A stretch of DNA of 9,202 nucleotides from DAOVVL01 sp965603095 (lineage in GTDB: Bacteria > Pseudomonadota > Alphaproteobacteria > Rhodospirillales > Magnetovibrionaceae), in contig CBFDBQ010000063.1 of the NCBI GenBank assembly GCA_965603095.1, positions 1 to 9,202 of the forward strand, read 5' to 3'. Every line of letters starts with the position of its first letter. Positions within the stretch are counted from its first letter, which is position 1. The position numbers were made by a program, and so were the translations under genes. The notes under the pieces were generated by a model. The model searched no databases. It was not told the DNA's origin and was given only the letters and a program-made list of their open reading frames with translations. This document shows positions 1 to 5,721 of the stretch, piece by piece.

Positions 1-264
1 GATTTACTATTAGGTGACTTTGATCGACAAGAAGCTGGTTATAGAGATTCATCTTTACGTCAGCTTGAACTTGATGGGCAACAGACCCAACGTGATGTAG
101 CTGGTCTTCGTGCGAAAGCTGAAAGCCGTGGCAAATCAGTTCGTGCATATATCCCTGAACCTGTTTCCCGCCCATCTCTCATTGGTGCTGGGTTACAGAT
201 CGCTGGTGCTGGTATAAATTCTTATTCCACCTATGTGAACCGTAATAAGAATCCACGCCCTTAA
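1..264 (+). CDS. Partial gene: C-terminal 87 residues of a probable podovirus-type internal virion protein
   Basis: This reading frame is open from base 1 to a TAA at 262-264; its start lies outside the window. The visible part begins with a polar, Gln/Arg/Asp-rich helical stretch (QLELDGQQTQRDVAGLRAKA at residues 21-40). It then has a proline-containing linker (YIPEPVSRP, 50-58) and a short Gly/Ala-rich segment (LIGAGLQIAGAGINSYSTY, 60-78) before a basic tail. This layout (Gln-rich helices, proline linker, glycine-rich segment near the end) resembles the C-termini of T7 gp14-like internal core proteins in marine and proteobacterial podoviruses. The match is from memory of the family and is not a domain hit. 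A strong terminator follows 26 bases downstream and a tRNA 3' end about 150 bases downstream, which suits the edge of an integrated prophage or remnant. It could instead be an unrelated hypothetical protein. Confidence 0.5.
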   Translation, partial: DLLLGDFDRQEAGYRDSSLRQLELDGQQTQRDVAGLRAKAESRGKSVRAYIPEPVSRPSLIGAGLQIAGAGINSYSTYVNRNKNPRP

Positions 265-290
265 ACATCTCAAACGCACAAAACAATTAA

Positions 291-323
291 CCCTACTGCC
301 CTTGATTGGGTGGTAGGGTTTTT
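291..323 (+). terminator. Rho-independent terminator after the phage-like gene
   Basis: The arms at 291-301 (CCCTACTGCCC) and 308-318 (GGGTGGTAGGG) pair over 11 bp, two of them G-U wobbles, around the 6-nt loop TTGATT. Five T residues follow at 319-323. The hairpin lies 26 bases after the stop codon of the gene ending at 264 and ends its transcript before it can enter the antisense side of the tRNA-Ser gene. Read on the minus strand the same stem is followed by the weaker T-rich tract TTAATTGTTTT, so it may also stop transcripts coming through the tRNA. Confidence 0.85.
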
Positions 324-327
324 GCTT

Positions 328-353
328 AACGTCTGTGGTAAACGTCTATGGTA
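328..353. repeat. Two tandem 13-bp direct repeats
   Basis: AACGTCTGTGGTA at 328-340 is followed with no gap by AACGTCTATGGTA at 341-353, with one mismatch (G/A at the eighth base). The pair sits between the terminator and the inverted repeat beside the tRNA. Short direct repeats next to a phage attachment site can be integrase arm-binding sites, but nothing here proves that role. Confidence 0.6.
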
Positions 354-363
354 TTGCCAATAC
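351..363. repeat. 13-nt palindrome GTATTGCCAATAC
   Basis: Six-base arms (GTATTG / CAATAC) flank one central C. It overlaps the end of the second direct repeat by three bases and touches the inverted repeat that begins at 364. The size and symmetry suit a dimeric DNA-binding protein, but no function can be assigned. Confidence 0.45.
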
Positions 364-413
364 ACCCATATGCTATCTGTTTGTTTTTACTAACTTATTC
401 ATAGCATATGGGT
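364..413. repeat. Perfect 13-bp inverted repeat next to the tRNA 3' end
   Basis: ACCCATATGCTAT at 364-376 is the exact reverse complement of ATAGCATATGGGT at 401-413. The arms are separated by a 24-nt AT-rich spacer (377-400). The inner arm ends two bases from the CCA end of the tRNA-Ser gene. Neither strand has a T-run after the second arm, so it is not a normal intrinsic terminator. It could be a tRNA 3'-processing or transcript-stabilising hairpin, or the core or arm structure of an attachment site. Confidence 0.65.
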
Positions 414-415
414 AA

Positions 416-505
416 TGGCGGTGAGGGTGGGATTCGAACCCACGGTAAGCTTGCACCCACGCCAGTTTTCAAGACTGGAGCCTTCAACCACTCGGCCACC
501 TCACC
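416..505 (-). tRNA. tRNA-Ser(UGA), CCA encoded
   Basis: On the minus strand the gene reads GGTGAGG TG GCCGAGTGGTTGAAGGC, then the anticodon arm CCAGT-CTTGAAA-ACTGG. The anticodon TGA corresponds to bases 469-471 and reads UCA codons. A long variable arm typical of class II tRNAs follows, then the T arm GTGGG-TTCGAAT-CCCAC, the acceptor strand CCTCACC, discriminator G and an encoded CCA (416-418). All stems pair, with a 7-bp acceptor (499-505 with 420-426). A promoter with very short leader spacing lies just upstream (517-546). The 3' end faces the phage-like gene and the repeat cluster, and tRNA 3' ends are common integration targets. Confidence 0.97.
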
Positions 506-516
506 GCATTGGGGTC

Positions 517-546
517 TTTATATGCGAATTGAGCCTTTTGAGGCAA
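517..546 (-). promoter_or_regulatory. Promoter of tRNA-Ser
   Basis: On the minus strand TTGCCT (541-546) and TATAAA (517-522) are separated by 18 bases. The -10 box matches the consensus at five of six positions and the -35 box at four. Transcription would start a few bases before the tRNA 5' end at 505, leaving a very short leader, as is common for tRNA genes. Confidence 0.6.
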
Positions 547-548
547 GG

Positions 549-570
549 GCCAACAAACGCCTTTGTGGGC
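549..570. other. Imperfect hairpin between the small membrane protein gene and tRNA-Ser
   Basis: GCCAACAAA (549-557) pairs with TTTGTGGGC (562-570) around a CGCC loop, with one mismatch. It begins 2 bases beyond the stop codon of the minus-strand gene at 573-842, so it may end that transcript. However, the T-rich tract (TTTT at 571-574, then more T) is on the + strand side, where no upstream gene exists. Direction and role are therefore uncertain. Confidence 0.3.
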
Positions 571-572
571 TT

Positions 573-842
573 TTAAGAGTTTTTATTAAGGGGTTTTTCT
601 TCGAGGGCAGATTTGGCCGCATCTTCACGGGCCTTAATCCAATCAACCACACTTCCCAACAGGTAAAGGATACCGCCGGGAATGTATGCCACCAACAGTA
701 TTACCGTGGTTGCAGGATCATTAAACGCATCACCAAGTGATGATGCACCCTCAAAAAGTATGGCGGTAAGCGCCCCAATAATGATAATGGTCGTTACAAC
801 GCCCCATGCTATCCACCCAAAAAATCTTAAAATTTGTGCCAC
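573..842 (-). CDS. Small two-helix inner membrane protein, unknown function
   Basis: This is an 89-residue protein starting at GTG (840-842). AGGA lies about 11 bases upstream of the start, a slightly long spacing. It has two clear hydrophobic segments: roughly residues 7-30 (including GVVTTIIIIGALTAILF) and 45-66 (TTVILLVAYIPGGILYLLGS). The loop between them is short and acidic, and the tail is charged and probably helical (DWIKAREDAAKSALEEK, 67-83). It has no signal cleavage site, cysteines or catalytic motif. The hydrophobic pattern and the clean coding frame make it a likely real gene. It is transcribed towards the tRNA and away from the ParA operon. I do not recognise a named family. Confidence 0.65.
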   Translation of the reverse strand: MAQILRFFGWIAWGVVTTIIIIGALTAILFEGASSLGDAFNDPATTVILLVAYIPGGILYLLGSVVDWIKAREDAAKSALEEKPLNKNS

Positions 843-966
843 TTTATTTGCAATCCTATTCTAGCCTACGCTGGTTGGTCATATTTCAGGGAAAATAACA
901 CAATCCCAGCTATACGCAAAAATACTTGTAAATAAAGGCATAATTAAGTTTTTTGCTGTGCATTTA

Positions 967-998
967 TATTTGGAGTGATGCCCATCATAGTCCAAATA
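967..998. promoter_or_regulatory. Nested dyad upstream of the ParA/RHH operon, candidate operator or partition site
   Basis: The outer arms TATTTGGA (967-974) and TCCAAATA (991-998) are exact reverse complements. Between them is a second symmetric element, TGATG-CC-CATCA (976-987). The centres of the two dyads differ by one base. No T-run follows on either strand, so this is not a terminator. It lies in the 242-bp gap between the divergent genes at 842 and 1085, 87 bp before the ATPase start. RHH proteins paired with ParA ATPases often bind such inverted or direct repeats upstream of their own operon. Binding here by the protein at 2123-2578 is an inference. Confidence 0.45.
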
Positions 999-1071
999 CC
1001 AGACCACACATATGCTTTCTACAGATATTAAACGAATCCATTTTATCGCAGGCGGCACCAATAAATGGCCG

Positions 1072-1078
1072 AAAGGAG
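1072..1078 (+). promoter_or_regulatory. Ribosome binding site that fixes the ParA start
   Basis: AAAGGAG ends 6 bases before the ATG at 1085. It selects that codon over an in-frame ATG at 953, whose extra 44 residues look non-coding and overlap the nested dyad. Confidence 0.85.
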
Positions 1079-1084
1079 ATTAAG

Positions 1085-2098
1085 ATGTTTGTAGTAGCTG
1101 TAGTATCTCAAAAGGGCGGATCGGGCAAAACAACCTTAACCGGCCACCTTTCGGTTCAAGCAAGCCTTGCGGGCAATGGCCCAGTAGCTATCGTCGATAC
1201 AGATCCTCAAGGTAGCCTTGCCGCATGGTGGAACGAACGTGAAACCGAAGAACCTGCTTTTGTGCAAACCAACCTACAAGACCTAAACGGCCATCTTGAT
1301 AACCTTCGTCAAGCGGGTGTTAAAATGGTTGTGATTGATACTCCACCGGCAATAACATCGGCCATCCATGATGTTATTAAGGTTGCCGATTATGTTGTGG
1401 TTCCAACAAAGCCAAGCCCGCACGACCTTCGCGCTGTTGGTGCAACGGTAAAATTAATACAATCATGCAACAAACCAATGGTGTTTGTGCTTAACGATGC
1501 ATCGCCTCGGGCAAAAATAACCTTTGAAGCGGCAATCGCGCTTTCCCAACATGGCACAGTTGCCCCAGTAACAATTCACCATCGCACGCTTTATGCATCT
1601 TCAATGATTGACGGACGCACAGCTATGGAGATTGAAGCAAATGGGCAATCAGCAGTCGAAATACATGGCCTTTGGGAATATCTGAATGCACGTCTTAACT
1701 CTGAAATACTTCCAACCGCAATTGGTCTGGATGCTATGAATCGTTTTGACGGAACAAAGACAAAGAAAAAATCGTTCAGCGCGCCAGTGGAAAATATTTC
1801 AGATGAGGTTACCATTGAAGCAATGGACCATGCTGTTGGCGATGCAATTGAAGAAGCCATAGAAGAGGCGATCATCGCCAAGACGACCCCAGCTATTGCC
1901 AATCCAATAAATGGCCCAATAAACGGTGATGCCTCGGTTCATTCTCAGGTCCAGGCCAAAGGTGATGATCTATGGGCCGGATTTGATGAAGACGAAAGCC
2001 GAAACCATGGCTCTGGCGATGTTCGCCATCATGATTTTAGAACCTCCACAAGAACCGATGGAGGTCAGAAAGTTTTTGGCCGCCGTCAGGTTGTTTAA
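1085..2098 (+). CDS. Orphan ParA-family ATPase with a long low-complexity C-terminal tail
   Basis: This is a 337-residue cytoplasmic ATPase of the ParA/MinD superfamily. ParA proteins dimerise on ATP binding, bind nonspecific DNA and move or space a cargo through an adaptor that triggers hydrolysis. Visible motifs are the deviant Walker A KGGSGKTT (residues 10-17, with the signature lysine K10), the A'/switch I region DTDPQGS (38-44) and the Walker B region VVIDTPPA (82-89). The ATPase domain ends near residue 206 (GLWEYLNARLN). The remaining 130 residues are not part of the usual fold: a basic patch KTKKK, an acidic Glu/Ala/Ile stretch (AIEEAIEEAII), repeats rich in Asn/Pro/Gly, and a polar tail. 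The start is set by the AAAGGAG site at 1072-1078. An RHH protein gene follows 24 bases downstream, presumably as the adaptor. No classical ParB is nearby, so cargo positioning (as with PpfA- or McdA-like proteins) is as likely as DNA partition. The family is certain; the role is not. Confidence 0.93.
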   Translation: MFVVAVVSQKGGSGKTTLTGHLSVQASLAGNGPVAIVDTDPQGSLAAWWNERETEEPAFVQTNLQDLNGHLDNLRQAGVKMVVIDTPPAITSAIHDVIKVADYVVVPTKPSPHDLRAVGATVKLIQSCNKPMVFVLNDASPRAKITFEAAIALSQHGTVAPVTIHHRTLYASSMIDGRTAMEIEANGQSAVEIHGLWEYLNARLNSEILPTAIGLDAMNRFDGTKTKKKSFSAPVENISDEVTIEAMDHAVGDAIEEAIEEAIIAKTTPAIANPINGPINGDASVHSQVQAKGDDLWAGFDEDESRNHGSGDVRHHDFRTSTRTDGGQKVFGRRQVV

Positions 2099-2122
2099 AA
2101 ATAGGTGAGGGAGATACGGATA

Positions 2123-2578
2123 ATGAAAACCAGTGCCAACATAAAGCCAGTGGCATCACTTAGCTCAGCTCTTCTTGCCCGCAAGGGTGAAGCAATACCT
2201 GCGGTTGCCGCAACCATTTACAATAACCCCGGACTTGCCTGGGATGAGCAACACCTAAGCGATAAAAAAACAATTCATCATGCTAAGCGTGTGGACACAA
2301 CGGTCGCTCCATCAACTCTTGGGTTGCGCACGCAATCTGCCAGCAAGAAATCCCACGGCACCGTTAAAAATGTCCTCAAAAAAACACCCGCTAAACAGAA
2401 GGGTGATTCAATTGCCTTGATATTTAATATCGAGGATGAACACTATATGCGGCTTAAGTATCAGGCGCAGGTTAGTGGAAAAACCAGCAAAGAACTTATT
2501 CGCCATGCCATTGAACAATACCTTGATGCAGAAGGCACACCATCCGGCCCTTCTTGGATGATAAAACCGTCAGGCTAA
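2123..2578 (+). CDS. Ribbon-helix-helix protein, likely ParA partner/adaptor
   Basis: This is a 151-residue protein. The ATG at 2123 is preferred because AGGGAGA (2108-2114) lies 8 bases upstream; an in-frame GTG at 2105 would add six residues and lacks a good site. The C-terminal third (about 96-136) has the pattern of an RHH (MetJ/Arc) fold: a strand SIALIFNIE (96-104), helix DEHYMRLKYQAQVS (105-118), a GKTS turn and helix KELIRHAIEQYLD (123-135). The first 95 residues are probably disordered, rich in Lys/Ser/Thr/Ala. The start is basic (K2, K8, R20, K21) and includes SLSSALLARKGEA (12-24). Basic disordered N-termini of ParB-like adaptors commonly contact ParA and stimulate its ATPase. Gene order and the 24-base gap indicate one operon with the ATPase. 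Likely roles are DNA binding at a site such as the dyad at 967-998, autorepression, and loading of ParA cargo. The last two are inferred. Confidence 0.82.
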   Translation: MKTSANIKPVASLSSALLARKGEAIPAVAATIYNNPGLAWDEQHLSDKKTIHHAKRVDTTVAPSTLGLRTQSASKKSHGTVKNVLKKTPAKQKGDSIALIFNIEDEHYMRLKYQAQVSGKTSKELIRHAIEQYLDAEGTPSGPSWMIKPSG

Positions 2579-2597
2579 TCCAAAGGTACAAATGTTG

Positions 2598-3077
2598 TTA
2601 GACTTGAATATCTATTGGTGAAATATTTTCGGGGCTAAAAATTACGGTTCCGCCATCGTTTCCGCTACTATTTTCACCGGCATTGCCATCTACAATCCCT
2701 ACATCATGCGCCGCCCCAGCTGCCTGATATGCATTCGCTGCGCGCGATGCATCTGTTTCAAAAAATGATTGGGCTGTTTCTTGGGTATCTTCTTCGGGAC
2801 GCTGTTCATTATTGCTGACAACGCTTAACTTGTTGGTGGCAGATATCTTGTCGATATTTACCTTTTGTGCTTCCAGCGTATTGGTAGCAGTTACTAGAGA
2901 TGAAACAAAACTTACCTGATTTGTTTGGGTGGCGTGATTTACTTGCCCTGGTTGACCTGACTGATTGCTCGTATGATTGTCAGCTCGCGGGCGAACGGAA
3001 GACCCTTCGTCTTTGTGGATTGGCACCTGTCTCAATGAAACGGATGCGCTTATCGCTGTGTTAAGTATAGAATCCAT
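2598..3077 (-). CDS. Hypothetical Ser/Asn/Gln/Ala-rich protein
   Basis: This is a 159-residue protein starting at ATG (3075-3077) with only a weak upstream purine stretch. It has no transmembrane segment, signal peptide or cysteine. The N-terminus MDSILNTAISASVSLRQ is a short amphipathic helix faintly like those of flagellar rod/hook-associated proteins. The middle is polar and disordered (SNQSGQPGQVNHATQTNQV). A predicted helix follows (SFVSSLVTATNTLEAQKVNI, about 56-75), then acidic and glycine-rich tails (about 93-155). It converges on the RHH gene, with only 19 bases between the two stop codons, and diverges from the transglycosylase gene at 3312. The frame is open with ordinary codon use, but the low-complexity content limits confidence. 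I do not recognise a family; the flagellar resemblance is weak. Confidence 0.55.
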   Translation of the reverse strand: MDSILNTAISASVSLRQVPIHKDEGSSVRPRADNHTSNQSGQPGQVNHATQTNQVSFVSSLVTATNTLEAQKVNIDKISATNKLSVVSNNEQRPEEDTQETAQSFFETDASRAANAYQAAGAAHDVGIVDGNAGENSSGNDGGTVIFSPENISPIDIQV

Positions 3078-3311
3078 TAAATGTAGCTTTTGCCCCGTTC
3101 ACTCCATGGCTTAAGGTAGTTACCCAAAGTTGCAAATTCCATACAAAATAATGTGAAAGCACCTGTCAAACAGTGGATTTTGATGGTTTATCCAATGTTT
3201 TCAGTAAGATAATAATGTTAATGGTGTTTTTAAAAAAGTAACTACTTTAATGATAGCTTGATTAAAATTACCGGCCACAAGACAAATTGACAGGGGTTGA
3301 GACGGAAACAG

Positions 3312-4526
3312 ATGAGCATCAAATCCAATAAATTACCCATTTATTCAGCGATAATTTTTCTGCTGAGCATGTTTTTTTCAGAAAGCGCTATGGCGGATGA
3401 GCATCCATTTAATACGTGGTTAATGGATTTTAAAAACGAAGCAGCATCCGAAGGCATTAGCAAAAAAACCTTGGATGATGCATTGACCGGGCTTAAGCCC
3501 ATTCCACGTGTGATTGAACTGGACCGTCGTCAGCCCGAATTCACCCTTACTTTTCGTGATTACATGGAACGTATGGTCAACGACAAGCGAATAGCCAAGG
3601 CCCGCTTGATGCGTTCAAAAAATCGCAAGCTATTAAATGAAGTGTCAAAAAAATACGGCGTACAACCACAGTATCTAGTTTCATTTTGGGGTTTGGAAAC
3701 AGATTTTGGCAGACTGGCATCTGGTTATTTTCCGGTTGTTGGCGCACTGGCAACGCTTGCCCACGATGGCAGGCGAGGGAAGTTCTTTCGCAATCAGTTA
3801 ATCAATGCTTTGCGTATTCTTGATGGTGGGCATATTGACCTGGCCCGGATGAAGGGCTCATGGGCTGGTGCCATGGGTCATTTTCAATTTATCCCCACAA
3901 CCTTTAACGCTTACGCGATTGATTTTGACAATGATGGAAAACGCGATATCTGGACCAATAAAAAAGATGCTTTTGCCTCAGCGGCAAATTTTTTATCTAA
4001 TTCAGGATGGAAAGAAGATGAAATTTGGGGCCGCGAAGTCAAGGTCGGTAGTGACTTTGATTTTACAAATGCATCATTAAAAATCAAAAAACCATTGGCC
4101 GGGTGGCAAGCATTGGGCGTTCGCCGTATTGACGGAAGAAACCTTCCCAAGGCCGATGTTATGGCATCGCTTTTAGCCCCAGCCGGACACGCCGGGCCGA
4201 AGTTTCTTGTTTATGGAAATTTTCGCGCCACCATGCGCTGGAACCAGTCACAGTTTTATGCTCTTGCCATTGGCCATCTGGCTGACAGAATAGTTGGCAA
4301 GGGCCCGCTTAGCACCCTTGGGCCGAGAGACGCCAAAAGCTTATCGTTCGTTCAGTCAGAACAATTGCAGCAGTTGTTAATAGATGCCGGATATGACCCG
4401 GGGCCGGCCGATGGAATTATTGGATCAAAAACCAAAGATGCCATCCGTTCTTATCAAAAAGACAAGGGAATAGTTCCCGACGGCCATCCGTCATTGGAAA
4501 TGCTGTCGCACATAAAGGGACAGTAG
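3312..4526 (+). CDS. Lytic murein transglycosylase, MltB type, with C-terminal peptidoglycan-binding domain
   Basis: This is a 404-residue exported enzyme that cleaves the MurNAc-GlcNAc bond of peptidoglycan with formation of 1,6-anhydro-MurNAc in the periplasm. The ATG at 3312 is chosen over a TTG five codons earlier. It gives a clean signal peptide (hydrophobic 8-22, cleavage after AMA at 26-28) that lacks a lipobox, so the enzyme is soluble, unlike E. coli MltB. The catalytic domain (about 31-335) contains FWGLETDFG, with the expected catalytic glutamate E129, and the substrate-groove motif GSWAGAMGHFQFIPTTF (182-198). DFDNDGKRDIW (204-214) is also typical of the family. A PG_binding_1 domain (about 347-400) includes LLIDAGYDPGPADGIIG and TKDAIRSYQK. 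Architecture and length fit the alphaproteobacterial MltB_2 group. The rlpA and dacA genes follow on the same strand. The ribosome site is weak (ACGGA). Confidence 0.93.
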   Translation: MSIKSNKLPIYSAIIFLLSMFFSESAMADEHPFNTWLMDFKNEAASEGISKKTLDDALTGLKPIPRVIELDRRQPEFTLTFRDYMERMVNDKRIAKARLMRSKNRKLLNEVSKKYGVQPQYLVSFWGLETDFGRLASGYFPVVGALATLAHDGRRGKFFRNQLINALRILDGGHIDLARMKGSWAGAMGHFQFIPTTFNAYAIDFDNDGKRDIWTNKKDAFASAANFLSNSGWKEDEIWGREVKVGSDFDFTNASLKIKKPLAGWQALGVRRIDGRNLPKADVMASLLAPAGHAGPKFLVYGNFRATMRWNQSQFYALAIGHLADRIVGKGPLSTLGPRDAKSLSFVQSEQLQQLLIDAGYDPGPADGIIGSKTKDAIRSYQKDKGIVPDGHPSLEMLSHIKGQ

Positions 4527-4617
4527 GTTGGGGCGCCATTAATGTTTCCGAAAGCTAGACGTGAGAATATTAACTTTAAATGTGGTCATTTTTTTCAACT
4601 AATACGGTGCGTTAACA

Positions 4618-5559
4618 ATGCCTATTCTTAAAATAATTGCCGTTTCATTGGTTGGCCTTATGCTTGGTGCTTGTGCCGAAACACAGTTTTTGATGCACAC
4701 GGCAAAAAGAATGAAAAAAGGCCAGCAAGCATCACATTATAAAATAGGTAATCCATATCAGATTAACGGTGTTTGGTATCGACCGGCCGAAAACTGGAAT
4801 TACGACGAAACCGGAATTGCATCATGGTACGGCCCAAATTTTGACGGAAAGCCAACCGCTAATGGTGAAACATTCGACCAATGGCAAGCCTCGGCAGCGC
4901 ACAAGACATTGCCACTGCCTTCGATAGTGCGTGTGACCAACCTTGAAAATGGACGTTCGCTGGTGGTGCGAATTAATGATCGCGGCCCTTATGCCCGCGG
5001 TCGAGTTATTGACATGTCGCGTCGTGCCGCCCAGATGCTTGGGTTCGAGGCCGAGGGCACTGCCCGGGTCAGGGTTGCCTTACTCGCCAAAGAAAGCCGA
5101 GCCTTGGCCGAACGGCTTAAGGCAGGAGAGGTGGTCAGGGCAGATGATATGCCATCTATTAATTCTGAAAATCTGTCAAAAGAACCAGTTGCCAGCAAAT
5201 CACTGCCGGAAATTAAAACCGCATCAATTGAACCTGTCTCATTACCTGCGCCACCCGTACCCGTGGAAAATCCTACATATAGGGTTGGCGAATTGGCCAA
5301 GGTTCCAGTATCGCCAACTGGCATATATATACAGGCTGGCGCATTTTCCGATTTAACCAATGCCGAAAGGGTGCTGGGTAATCTGGAAAATCTGGGTAAC
5401 GTTGGAATATCCCCAGTTCAGGCTAGTGGGCGCGAGCTATTTAGGGTGCGTCTAGGACCAATTTCAGGGGTTGATGAAGCCGATATTCTTCTCCAAAGGG
5501 TTAGTGATATTGGATACCCCAATGCAAGAACGGTGGTTGAAAAATCCGTCACCAACTGA
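4618..5559 (+). CDS. rlpA: RlpA-family septal lytic transglycosylase lipoprotein with SPOR domain
   Basis: This is a 313-residue lipoprotein. A short signal peptide ends in the lipobox LGAC, giving lipidation at C19; the residues after it (AET) do not include the Asp+2 inner-membrane retention signal. The double-psi beta-barrel domain (about 65-156) starts with GIASWYGPNFDGKPTANGE and contains the conserved H95 (AAHKTLP) and D121 (RINDRGPYARGRVIDMS). These correspond to the active-site His and Asp of active RlpA enzymes, which cut glycan strands stripped of stem peptides. A Pro/Ser/Glu-rich linker (about 175-232) leads to a SPOR domain (236-310: IYIQAGAFSDLTNAERV, FRVRLGPI) that binds denuded septal glycans. 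This predicts localisation to the division site. The gene lies 91 bases after the MltB-type enzyme and 162 bases before dacA. No strong Shine-Dalgarno is seen at the ATG; the start is supported by the lipoprotein signal. Confidence 0.95.
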   Translation: MPILKIIAVSLVGLMLGACAETQFLMHTAKRMKKGQQASHYKIGNPYQINGVWYRPAENWNYDETGIASWYGPNFDGKPTANGETFDQWQASAAHKTLPLPSIVRVTNLENGRSLVVRINDRGPYARGRVIDMSRRAAQMLGFEAEGTARVRVALLAKESRALAERLKAGEVVRADDMPSINSENLSKEPVASKSLPEIKTASIEPVSLPAPPVPVENPTYRVGELAKVPVSPTGIYIQAGAFSDLTNAERVLGNLENLGNVGISPVQASGRELFRVRLGPISGVDEADILLQRVSDIGYPNARTVVEKSVTN

Positions 5560-5659
5560 TTTTCTCCATATTTAATGCTTTAACCACACAAAATAGGTCT
5601 GTTAGGGGTTGGCCTTAGGATTTGTGGCGCATATTGTTTGGGCTATTTATGCCTTTGTT

Positions 5660-5689
5660 TTGCCGACTTTTGTGGGTATCAGTTAATAT
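5660..5689 (+). promoter_or_regulatory. Candidate promoter for dacA and downstream genes
   Basis: TTGCCG (5660-5665) and TAATAT (5684-5689) are separated by 18 bases, each matching the sigma-70 consensus at four of six positions. Spacing and -35 core (TTGCC) are the same as in the tRNA-Ser promoter. It sits in the 162-bp gap before dacA and would leave a leader of roughly 25-30 bases carrying TAGGAAAGG (5701-5709). Confidence 0.35.
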
Positions 5690-5721
5690 AAGGATTGTTG
5701 TAGGAAAGGCTCTTTTATCTA

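Noticed and set aside
408..740. + strand open frame of 110 codons crossing the tRNA
   Set aside because: It runs antisense through the tRNA-Ser gene and the small membrane protein gene; the frame is a by-product of those.
953..1084. N-terminal extension of the ParA reading frame from an ATG at 953
   Set aside because: The strong AAAGGAG site and the ParA-typical start at 1085 argue against it; the extra 44 residues are unlike ParA and overlap the nested dyad.
843..1084. Sigma-70 promoter for the ParA operon
   Set aside because: Several weak TTG- and TAAT-like hexamers exist, but none has acceptable spacing, so no promoter is called.
1591..1902. Minus-strand open frame inside the ParA gene
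   Set aside because: It lies wholly antisense to the well-supported ATPase coding sequence and its protein is a low-complexity mirror of the tail.
3235..3248. Short palindrome AAAGTA-AC-TACTTT upstream of the transglycosylase gene
   Set aside because: It lies in AT-rich DNA where 6-bp arms arise easily by chance, and there is no matching copy or clear promoter beside it.
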